Assembly: GCA_009733575.1 (NCBI GenBank)
Contig: ML769693.1
Coordinates: forward strand, 1-64,000
Source of the DNA: Gymnopus androsaceus JB14
Taxonomy: Eukaryota > Basidiomycota > Agaricomycetes > Agaricales > Omphalotaceae
Length of the DNA stretch: 64,000 nt
Direction of reading: 5' to 3'
Shown: in pieces, positions 22,620-31,701 of the stretch
Layout: each line of letters begins with the position of its first letter
How positions within the stretch are numbered: position 1 is the first letter of the stretch
Position numbers and translations under genes: made by a program
The notes under the pieces: generated by a model
The model's database searches: none
Seen by the model: only the letters and a program-made list of their open reading frames with translations
Told to the model about the DNA's origin: nothing

Positions 22620-23256
22620 GTGGGCAGCTGCCCGAAGTACCAACTTAGGGGCAGCTGCCCCAGGTACCAACTTGGGTGGGCGGCTGCCCCAATTACCAAC
22701 TTGAATAGGCAGCTGCCCCAAGTACCAACTTGGATGGGCAGCTGCCCCAGGTACCAACTTGGGTGGGCAGCTGCCCCAAGTACCAACTTAGATGGGCAGC
22801 TACCCACAATACTCAGTAATGTGGGCAGCTGCCTATGTATGTTGGGATATTCTCACATAAATCTTAAAAATGATTAGGATGAAGGTGGGTAACTGCCCCA
22901 AATACCTGGTACTTGGGGCAGCTGCCCACAGTAATCAGTAATGCGGCCAGCTGCCTATGTACATAGCCCCAGTTGGTATATTTTCATATAAATATATGTC
23001 TTATATATATACTTATAGTGTAGCACTAACTAAGGTGGGCAGCTGCCCACAGCAATAATGGCAGCTGCCCAGAGGGACCCCGGACACCTGTGACATGTGA
23101 CAAGTTGGGCAGCTGCCCAGCCCTGACCAGGCAGCTGCCTGGTAGGCAGGGCAGTGATTTTGATCAAGACAGGATTGGTGGGCTGCTGCCTGGAAAAATT
23201 GAGCACAGGTGGGCAGCTGCCTCACTGAAATATTGGCTGGGCAGAATGCCCAAAAA
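22620..23256. repeat. GGGCAGCTGCCC palindrome array
   Basis: About 17 copies of the 12-bp palindrome GGGCAGCTGCCC or one-to-three-base variants lie in 640 bp. In the first third they are regularly spaced at about 30 bp, separated by AAGTACCAACTTGG. A larger unit is also duplicated: cttaaaaatga(c/t)taggatgaa precedes the array at about 22,597 and recurs at about 22,863, and cagtaatg..gg.cagctgcctatgta occurs twice. Both strands of the array are open as short frames only because the unit is near a multiple of three. Confidence 0.85.
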
Positions 23257-23576
23257 AGTAACCTCTTAGGATAGTTTAAGTACATCAGTTTTCTATCCTA
23301 ACTAGGTCATATATAGTGGTTGCCTGAAGTGACTCAGAAGATATCAATGTCATTGCCCAAGTTTGTTTGTTTCCTACCATTTCTTTCCCCGTCTCACGTC
23401 TTGGTAGAATCAGCCTCAACTTCTTGAGATTTTGCATCCGTCCCCTGTTACCGGAATTCCCATTGAGCTCTTGGAGTCCAAAGCTTCAATCTGAGATGAT
23501 TACTTGTCAGAGACCAGAAAGGCTGCTCTTGGAGCCCTTTCAGCTCAGGTTCATTGTCCATTTACTGGTAGAGGCC
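23257..23576. other. Spacer, possibly 5' exons of the next gene
   Basis: A plus-strand frame at 23,367-23,588 is open but has no recognised motif. It could hold upstream exons of the following gene. Confidence 0.25.
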
Positions 23577-24058
23577 AGTGTACATTAACAATATTCCTTC
23601 ACTGGATATTCAGCAGCTTGATCCAAGCCAAGCCTTAGGATTCCCCAGCAAGGTTTGTTGATTCACTTATAGTGATCGTTGGGTTAAACGTAGCTTTGCA
23701 GGAAACAAATGATATGAATTTTTCCTTGCCACCACCTGTGCTCACCAAAACAGCAACTGCATTCTATTTGGAGCACAACATGGCATGGGAGATTGCACCA
23801 ACCAAGGATGAAAGCTCTGGCGATGTCTTTTTCCAAGCAAGCTTTCCAGTAGGCTGCTTACTTTCTGCATAAGATTGGTCTGTTTCTAACTTGGATATGT
23901 AGGCTATATCTGAATTCTCACTGTCAAACAGTGAGGGACTTGATGGCGTAATGGAGGTGGACTCGGATGAAGCTTGGACACAGTTCATTAATTTACTTTC
24001 AGTCCCCAAAGACAACTTTATGTCCAGATACCCGAGTGCATCTGCCCCCTCCTTCTGA
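23577..24058 (+). CDS. C-terminal part of an unknown acidic nuclear-type protein
   Basis: Three exons end at 23,652, run 23,702-23,848 and run 23,903-24,058, joined by GT-AG introns in phase 0 (49 and 52 whole codons in the last two). The product reads NIPSLDIQQLDPSQALGFPS, then LEHNMAWEIAPTKDESSGDV and GVMEVDSDEAWTQFINLLSV, and ends SASAPSF. The acidic, Ser/Pro/Asp-rich composition with a short Trp-containing amphipathic segment is like the tail of a fungal transcription regulator, but I recognise no DNA-binding domain. The 5' end is not resolved and a TAG lies in frame shortly upstream of 23,577, so a further splice or truncation is likely. Confidence 0.45.
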
Positions 24059-24549
24059 CTTATGAGTGCACTCTGGTGGCATCATGCCTGCATTATTTAG
24101 TCTGTGTTGGTCTTGGTATTAAAAATCATACATACAATCCCACATAGCATTACTGGTGTTATTCTTCGTAATTAAAAAAATACTGGAAAGAAACAGTACA
24201 ATATACCCAGATTGCCTCGGTCTTAGTTGCTAGCAATGACATCTAGAGCAACTTGTGGATGGTGACTGTTTAATGCCACAGCAAGTTCACAGCTCAGCCA
24301 CACGATCTTTGCATTCATGTTGGTTAGGATCCTAACAAGGTTGAGCCTTCAGATGTTCAAGTTAAGTACCAGTTACCACTTTCCCCAGCTCCAACGTAAA
24401 TCATCTATATTACAATCGGTGTATCTGCCACTACTCTATAAAGATATCATGAAGAATGATACCATCCTTGTAGTATAGTAATATCATGAACACCAGGGCA
24501 AACCGGTGTACCCCTCCTCTACACCCAATAATAACCCATAGACTCCAAA
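24059..24549. other. Intergenic, nothing recognised
   Basis: AT-rich, with no long open frame and no repeat apparent by eye. Confidence 0.5.
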
Positions 24550-25420
24550 TTACCACTGGTTTGGTCTAATCTTCGCCACCACATTAGCAATGTTCTCCTG
24601 GAATGCATCTGCACCAAGCAATTTAACAATCCCAGCCTTCTCAAAGGCTTCCAATGGTCTCGCATGGAGATGCGTGATGAAGATTCCAACACCACGGCTC
24701 TGAGGAGAGAACAGTATCATCAGACAAGGAGAAGGAGGTAAGGAGGTCAAGGAACGTACTTGGTATTCTTCTATAAGTTCATAAATTGTCTGACAAGCAC
24801 TGCCAAAAATTATAAACACCGCCATGACAAGCCTCACAAAAACACCAACCTAGCATTGCAATCGTCCATATCAGCCATATGGAACATCAGCACAGTTGCT
24901 TGCATCCAACAATGGCTTTTGTCAAGACCATATAGCTCTAAACATCTTAACTGTTCTACACAAAGATATTGAACTTGAATATCTGTCATGTATAGAGAGA
25001 CAACAAATACCTTTGAGTTGTGCAGCATTCGCTGCAAAAAGAAAGAGTGTAAATCATCAGGGAAAATCTACATGCAAAGCTAAGCTCACCAAAATCTAAA
25101 CTCTCCTGTACCTACACAATAAGAGCACCAGAAATGTCTTCCTCTGCCTCTGGGTTCTCGTTGATGGGCTTCCAGTGATCTGTTCCTGGAATACGACCCT
25201 AAAGGAGGAACAAAAGTCAAGTTAGTAAGTGTTAGCATTGAGAAGAAAGAAAGAGATGCAAAAAGCAAAAAACAATTGAGAAAAGTAGAGAGAATTTGGG
25301 ACATACCAATATCGCCATCCTAGTCTTCAACAATTGGCGAACGACAAGTAACAGTGATATGACCAACCTGACCACAATGCCCACTTCAAACGTTCCATAT
25401 GATTGAGAGTACAAAGGTTG
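24550..25420 (-). pseudogene. SulP/SLC26 anion (sulfate) transporter C-terminal fragment with STAS domain
   Basis: Read on the minus strand: the end of the last membrane region (GIVVRLVISLLLVVRQ), then the cytoplasmic STAS domain over several small exons: KTRMAIL joined to GRIPGTDHWKPINENPEAEE, VQESLDF, LRCLELYG, VLMFHMADMDDCNA, CQTIYELIEEYQ, and the final exon GVGIFITHLHARPLEAFEKA with GIVKLLGADAFQENIANVV. The GR.PGTD and GV.IF.TH signatures fit vacuolar-type fungal sulfate permeases. A TAG at 25,114-25,112 stands where the family has a residue just before QESLDF, and no transport-domain helices are found upstream. The splice sites are all intact, so decay is mild. Confidence 0.8.
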
Positions 25421-25469
25421 AAGAAGATCCAGTGGCTATGATACTGGGTCAGCATTTGCAAATGATTCT

Positions 25470-25812
25470 GATATAAAGATGCACCTTGTTCGCGCTGTTC
25501 TATGATATCCAAAAGGGATGTTGTATACTCAAGAAGAGCAGGGAAAGCCTTGTTGATGCGCAGGGATGCAGCGGTTTCCGGGTGGGATTTGATTACTAAG
25601 GAACTTGAGCCAAGTATGAAGAGACAACAGATCAATCACACGTACTCTGATGCTAGATGAGTCTCTGGCCAAAGCAATAATGTCAGGGTGTGTGTTATGA
25701 GGGACGATATACAGACAAAGCTTCTCGCTGGCTGAGAGGAGTAGGGTCGATGGAATTGAGCATGTTGGTACTGCTCGTAGGTTGAAATTCGGAAGAGGCA
25801 AAGGAGGCATTA
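25470..25812 (-). other. Minus-strand coding-like segment, unassigned
   Basis: A frame opening MPPLPLPNFNLRAVP near 25,810 runs to ARDSSSIR, where a GTACGT donor could join it to a second frame KSHPETAASLRINKAFPALL, which continues to about 25,480. The composition looks coding, but I do not recognise a family. The TIR element next to it sits a few bases upstream of this ATG. Confidence 0.3.
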
Positions 25813-26466
25813 CAGTGGTGCCAGAAATTGACCGAACAGCATGTTTACCCATATAGCAAGCATCTAACAGTTTCAAAAAACTTGTAGATATATGTTTTCA
25901 TGACCTGCGAGTTCATTTCTGAAGTCAGTTTATTGCCATATTTAGTAATTTCTGAGCTATAGGCAAATTTATAATGATTTTAAAAGGGTGCTCTGCAGGA
26001 ACTGATTTTCAGCAAAAATGAGTATCACCACTGAAATCTACATGAAAAATAGCCTAGGATAGCATTTTGTTTTATTCAAATTGATTGATGTAATGCTCCT
26101 CAATGTTGCTTCCAAAAGTCTCATTTTGGGCTATTTTTGCTCAAAATGCAAAAAATAGCCAACTTGCAGGTGGAATTTCTCCACAATGCATGTACAGATT
26201 TATATGAAACAAAATGCTATCTTATGCTATTTTTCATGTAGATTTCAGTGGTGATACTCATTTTTGCTGAAAATCAGTTCCCGCAGAGCACCCTTTTAAA
26301 ATCATTATAAATTTGCCTATAACTCAGAAATTACTAAATATGGCAATAAACTGAGTTCAGAAATGAACTCGCAGGTCATGAAAACATATATCTACAACTT
26401 TTTTGAAACTGCTAGATGCTTGCTATATGGGTATACATGCTGTTCGGTTAATTTCTGGCACCACTG
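25813..26466. mobile_element. 654-bp TA-flanked MITE with long TIRs
   Basis: The left end begins CAGTGGTGCCAGAAATT and the right end is its inverse. The arms pair over about 260 bp each with few mismatches, around a centre of about 130 bp. A TA dinucleotide flanks each side (25,811-25,812 and 26,467-26,468). CAGTG ends with TA duplication are the hallmark of Tc1/mariner elements. There is no coding capacity, so it needs a transposase from elsewhere. Confidence 0.85.
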
Positions 26467-27440
26467 TATTTCTTCAACCAGACTTCGCTTCCATTATCAG
26501 CAAGCCAGGTGAGCGTGTCAGCTGAAGCGCGCGGTTGAAAATTCTGCCACAACTTTTCTTCTGGGGATGTGATTGCAGGAGAAGATGGAATGTCTTCTAT
26601 GCCATTCAGAGCACGTAAACAGTGTTAGGTGCTCCAGTTCTAGTTCTCGAAGTCTCGCTTCAGCTTGGAATCCATAGGAAGTAAGATTGCCGATGGTCTG
26701 AGGGAGTATTGTTATGGGGTTCCTGAGTCTGGCAGGCAAATTTATTGGTGGATATTGGTGGGAGGAACTACGAGTAGTCAATAAATCGGAGTTTAGAGAG
26801 AGAGAGTGAGAAATTCAGTGAGAAACAAGCTGAGTTGGTGGCGGTGTGAGTCAAGAGCAACAAGTTAATAGGCACTAGATCAAGCACTGGTTGACTCACA
26901 CCAGCTGGCTGGCTTATCAGTGCGCCTACGTTCAACTTATCTCGGAATTTTGAGGTCTTTCAAAGTTGCGTGATCATGTTTTGTTGACTGCAATCAACGG
27001 AAATTGACGCGTTGAAACCGAGCCACCATCACCTGATTCCTACATATGTGCGTATCCGTAATACGCGCTCTCTTTAACAAATGGCAAGATGACCTGCCAC
27101 GCACGAGTACAATATGCCACTGCAACTCACTCGCAAGCAAGCTCTGCCAATCCTTAGTACTCCCATTTCAGCAATCTCAGAGACAGGCTGCAATTTGCAA
27201 GGAAGTTGCACAACCTGCCTGCATGTTGTGTTGTCCGATCTGCGAGGTGCAGCCAATGTTTCTATGAGAGCTTGTAGATCTAGTCCTGCCTTGGTGCTAC
27301 AAGCTCTTGAGATTGTGTTCTTGGGTGGAACACATTGTGCAAGCAAGCCCATTGCAATTGTTTGTTGATCGTCACTGTCATGTGAGCGCGTAGCGACAAT
27401 GACAACATCAATGTCCTGATGCCTCTCTCTCGCTGTCACC
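26467..27440. other. Unassigned
   Basis: Overlapping frames exist on both strands (minus 26,781-26,518; minus 27,589-27,074; plus 27,046-27,368) but carry no family motif I can name. Some may be remnants of the genes split by the MITE. Confidence 0.3.
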
Positions 27441-27645
27441 ACCATCTGCGTGACTTTCAGCACCCAAAAATACCTGATGATTCTCTTCAGGGAAGATTTC
27501 TCGCAATACGCAATCCATCCCGGAGACCAGATGTGGGGACAGATATTCATTATACCCATCTGTCTTTTTGGATCCAATATCTTGGGCATAATAACAACCT
27601 CTTGCGCTCAAGGTTTTTATCCAGATGAACTGCTCCTCTGGTTAG
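27441..27645 (+). pseudogene. NCS1 nucleobase/allantoin permease fragment
   Basis: A single open stretch encodes DFSQYAIHPGDQMWGQIFII and then PICLFGSNILGIITTSCAQG with FYPDELLLW. The DF(S/T)RY...PGDQ..GQ motif followed by a hydrophobic helix and the T(S)CAQ.FYP..LLW block is the middle of nucleobase:cation symporter-1 proteins. The reading leaves the family directly after LLLW, so the piece is cut on both sides. It lies about 60 bp from a Cdc6 fragment. Confidence 0.6.
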
Positions 27646-27709
27646 TGCTTCATTCCTAGAGCTCGTCTTGCAATCAATTGCAAACTCCAGAACCAGCCCC
27701 AGATTTTAA

Positions 27710-28613
27710 GTACTTTGTCATCGGCCATTGATGACGATGAAGATAAGGAGAATATTCCACCTTTTGCTGTAAATGCTCTCAACAGTGTACCTGCTTCATC
27801 TAACACTGGTCCAAGAGCTGCGAGAGCTCTGCGTTGCAGTGCCACTGAGACCATATACAGTCCAAACCACATACGTATCATGCATTTTTATCTGATGTTC
27901 ACTAATTTGTTTCATAGGAATTGAACAAAGTGCCTCCATATCTTCTCCTTCAACAGCCATATCTACACTTCAAATTTCTACTCCTCCTCCTACTCCTCCT
28001 ACTTTTCTACCGGTCCACAGTCGAGCGCGCTTCTTTGGGCCACCTGCAATGACATTGACAATATTCCTGGCCGTGAAGAAGAGCATCAAACTATCTCTGA
28101 TTTTGTTCAGAGCTTCCTCGCTGACACTGAGCAAGACACTCATCAAAGTCTTTACGTTTCAGGGGAGCTCGCACATGTCAAGGTCATCACTATCAACTGC
28201 ATGGCTCTTGCCAACGTGGATGACTGGAACGCGCTTTGGCATTGAATGCTCGAAGCACTCAATGCCTTGAAAAAGCCCAAGGCCATGGCGCACTCTAAGA
28301 AGCAACTGAAGGGCAAAGAAGCGGTCAAGGCAGTTATGGCTGCTATGAAAACCAAATGGTATGTTCAATATCTTCTTGTTACAGTGACTAGCCTTGCTGA
28401 CTTTGTCCCATTAGCATTGTAGTTTTAGATGAACTCAATCACATTGCTCCAACATCTCAGACATTTACATCTCTACTCACTCTTCCCAAGTCCGCTTCTG
28501 GTCTGCTGCGAGTTATTGGCATAGCAAACACACACACACACACTTTTGACCAACTCTATCTCAAGCAATTTGAGTGCCCTCACGTTACACTTTGCGACCT
28601 ATACCTCCTCACA
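27710..28613 (+). pseudogene. Cdc6 (replication licensing AAA+ ATPase) pseudogene
   Basis: Cdc6 loads the MCM helicase at origins. Seen in order: an acidic N-terminal piece DDDEDKENIPPFAVN; TPPPTPPTFLPVHSRAR; GREEEHQTISDFVQSFL; SLYVSG; VKVITINCMALANVDDW; a Lys-rich loop; KGKEAVKAVMAAMK; an intron 28,360-28,415; the Walker B block IVVLDELNHIAPTSQ; LLTLPKSASGLLRVIGIANT; and LTLHFATYTSSQ in an adjacent frame. The Walker A loop expected after YVSG is absent, a 2-nt shift lies near 28,033, TGA stops the frame at about 28,224, and a CA repeat at 28,527-28,543 shifts it again. The C-terminal winged helix is missing. Confidence 0.8.
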
Positions 28614-29313
28614 ACGACCGTCACGGCTACTGGATCCAACTCTACTGCTGATACAGGAGATGATGAAGACTCTGCATCCTGCTCGGGCTCTGATTCTGAC
28701 ACCGCATCAGTCCCTCTTGGGACCGGAACCGTTGCGTCTGCTACTGCATCAATTATCAGTGCTTCGTCTGTTGCTTCAGCATCTATCTCCTCTGCAAACT
28801 CGGGCTCCACAACAGTCACCATTGACGTCCCAGGAGGTGGTGCATTCCCCACTGCCGCTGTAGCTGCTGCTATTGCCTCTATCACATTGCAATTATCGGT
28901 GAGCACTGACACCTCAGTTTCCCCAACCTCCACTGCACAGGATGCTTCCATCACCTCTGTTGCACAGGATGCATTCCCCAGTTCGTCTTTCTCAGCCATT
29001 TCAAGTGTTGGCATTACTTCATCTTCATTGCTGTCTGCTACTAGCAGTGTCAGTTCCGCTGCTGCCACTACCAGTGCCAGCACCTCAGAAAGCATGTCTT
29101 CCGCCGTTACCACTTCAACTGGTACTGACAATGTGATTGCTATCAAGGCCACTACTAGCGCGAGCGCTACCACTGACGCAGTTGTCAGAGCTGGACCCAC
29201 CGTTACGGTGACCACGATGAGGTTTTTAGTTGTTGGTCCCACTGGAACAGCTACAGTGGTTCTTTTGACTGATGCCACTGATTCCGAGAGCACATTGACT
29301 ACGCCCAGTTAGG
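28614..29313 (+). CDS. Ser/Thr/Ala-rich tail in frame with the Cdc6 fragment
   Basis: The frame that carries the Cdc6 Walker B exon stays open from 28,416 through this region to a TAG at 29,310-29,312. The encoded tail is over half Ser, Thr, Ala and Val with an acidic patch GDDEDSASCSGSDSDTAS, like a cell-wall or secreted mucin-like protein. No signal peptide or GPI site is visible. The TAG is formed by the junction with a 516-bp TIR element: without the insertion the frame would continue. The opposite strand is also open for 237 codons but only as the mirror of this biased composition. Confidence 0.5.
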
Positions 29314-29827
29314 GTTTTAAGGTCCAATGCAATTCAGTTTATTTGCTAAATTTTCAATGAATCATGAATTGCACCAGTGCAAGATTTTTTGAAACCTGGA
29401 TGAACTGTAAACTGGCACTGGTTTAAATGGTCCATCAGTGCAATATTTAGCAGTGCATTTTTCAGTGCAGTTCAATGCAATTCACAATTTAAACTGGCTT
29501 GAACTGATCATTCTTACATCTAAAGATAGAGTATCTCAACATAACAATGCCAACCCAGCTGGTAAATCTCCTGTTCATCATGTACATACTGTTGGAAATG
29601 TAATGTCAGCATGATAAGAGTACTCAAAGCTCTGTTTGTATTAGTATTAATTTGCACAGATTTAAACTGATGCAAGGCAGTTTAAATAATTTTCAACAAT
29701 TGAATGCATCATGAACTGGCACTGATTTAAACTGTGCATCAGTGCAGCCTTCAGCAGTGCATTTTCCAGTGCAATCCAATGCAATTCACAGTTTATTTGC
29801 AGTTCATTGAATTGGACCTTAAAACTC
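29312..29827. mobile_element. 516-bp TIR element with 12-bp flanking direct repeat
   Basis: The ends are inverted copies GGGTTTTAAGGTCCAATGC and its near-inverse (ttggaccttaaaactc). The direct repeat TACGCCCAGTTA flanks both sides (29,300-29,311 and 29,828-29,839); depending on where the ends are drawn the target duplication is 8-12 bp. Inside, a block of about 100 bp (aactggcactg.tttaaa ... cagtgcaat.caatgcaattcaca) occurs twice. It has no coding capacity. Confidence 0.75.
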
Positions 29828-29839
29828 TACGCCCAGTTA

Positions 29840-31701
29840 CGAATCCGTTCATCCTGAAAATTGCTACTGGTTCAGGAGCTCCTAAAATTGACTCCGAGTT
29901 TGATACACTGACTCCAAAGCCAAAGCTTTCTCCATCAGCCACCTCCAGGATTCCGATTAGAATAAGAACGCCTAGACTTTGTGAAACAGTGACTTGCACT
30001 CATTCTTATTCTCATTCAACTATCACCCAATCCAGTGCTGACAGAAGTATAAAACCCGGCACTGCCAATTTACTGACTTGAAAACACTCTTCAGCTGCTA
30101 AGAAATCCCTTCCATGCTCAAGAGCTACATTGGCTTTATCTCTGGAGAGTCCATTGGGTACGACAACGCAAATAGGTTTGAGTGGGAACTTGGACTTACA
30201 TTGGTGGTACCAAAACCAAAAAGTCCATTGTGGCAGTGGTGCCTCGGGTCCAGCGAGTGGATTAAACGGGATCAGGATGTCTTATCACTACAGTGCCGGG
30301 CTACGTTGACAAGTATCCGTATGCAAAAGCGATGTCATTACCCGTGCAACCTGCCCGTCTCCCATATCTAACCTATTCTCCAGTCCATTTGACCTCTTGG
30401 AACCAGAGAGGGCGAGCCCAAGCAGGGTCTGACACAAGCTTGCTTGGCTGGTTGTGAGCAAGATAGCGGCGACAAGGTATGTGGCTTTCTCTCAATTCCA
30501 CTATGAATTTGACCTGATTATTCTGTGCAGGTATTTCCACTTCCATCAACTACCCCTCCTCATATCCAAGCTTTCTCCGAGTCAAGCACTGACAAAATCT
30601 TCACTGCGGACTTCTCCGTGTGTGCAAGCCCACACTCACACTCAACAATCATTGTTCTCTGACTTTGGCTTCCAAAGTCATTCACCTTGACCCTGGCACA
30701 CATTTTCATTGACTACTGTACCGAGTGTTGGTGAACTGGCTATGGCCGACGTATCAGATACCAGTAAATCATCTACTGTAAAAATGCCTACCCAACAGCG
30801 TCGCCTCAATCGCGTTCAGGTTCGCAGATTTGTCAAAAGTTTCTCCATCTTGTCACACACCAAGCATTCACAAGAGGCAGCGCCAGGGTAAAAAAAAATT
30901 CGATTAATACTCCCGGTTCCCTTCCTCGCTCCCCAGGCGCTGACTATACACGCAGCAGCCATGCTAGGAGTTGTACACATCCACCGGAACCTACATCTGC
31001 ATCTAGAAATGGTTCTCTGCACACAGACATGGCTCTAAGACATTCTTCACTGTCTTCTTTCCTGTCAATAAAATTGAATCTGCAGCAGCGTCCCACTCTG
31101 ACAATGTCTTCGTCTCCTTGCACACCCCAAACACAATACTCTCCCTCTTCCTTCCCCACCTCTGCTTCTCTCACCCTTCTTCCATCATCTCCTCTGGAGA
31201 CTTTTACATCTTCATCCTCATCTGCACCCCCATCACCTTCAGCAACAAAAGGCACTCGTCAGAACAACAGCAGCAATAGCACCAGCAGATTCAACACCCA
31301 GACTGCCTCAAAACAATGTTGTCAGATAGATGGCTATGTATCATTTGCGGCTGTTGCGGGGCTGGAGGAGCCTGGAGTCCAAGATGCGACTGATGAGAAC
31401 GCAAGTGGTCATTGGGGTAATGTGGGCTGGGTGGGGCGGTTATTTGGGAGATAGCTTTTTTGGGATACGGTATGTGTTGACGGGGATGATGACCACATTC
31501 GGAAAGTTTGCTTAATGCTTTGTTGATTGCTTTTGAGACTGGAATGTCTACTCATGTCTTCTGGCTATACAGCATACGTCCCAATTTCTATGACCTACTA
31601 CCACCAATTGTAAATCCCATACTGTATCTTTATTCCTTATGTACAATTTACAATGCATTCAGTGATATTTGAGTTATGTATTTAGTACACAAAATCAAAA
31701 A
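29840..31701. other. Region without recognised genes
   Basis: Plus-strand open frames at 29,840-30,081, 30,114-30,371, 30,709-30,891 and 31,029-31,454 are Ser/Thr/Pro-rich or mixed. The last one (141 codons, SSSSPCTPQTQYSPSSFPTS) is the best candidate, but its opposite strand is open too and no family is evident. Confidence 0.3.

Noticed and set aside
22620..22877. Coding frame through the GGGCAGCTGCCC array on both strands
   Set aside because: The frame is open only because the unit is about 30 bp; the same is true on the other strand and unit spacing breaks it soon after.
27074..27589. Minus-strand frame of 171 codons
   Set aside because: It overlaps the NCS1 permease block on the plus strand, which has recognisable motifs; the minus frame has none.
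28580..29293. Minus-strand open frame of 237 codons opposite the Ser/Thr-rich tail
   Set aside because: It is the mirror of a codon-biased Ser/Ala/Thr repeat; it has no start context or family, whereas the plus frame continues from a recognisable Cdc6 exon.
15103..29313. Helitron boundaries around the gene-fragment cluster
   Set aside because: I looked for a 3' hairpin followed by CTAG/CTRR with a matching 5' TC end and could not place a convincing pair by eye.
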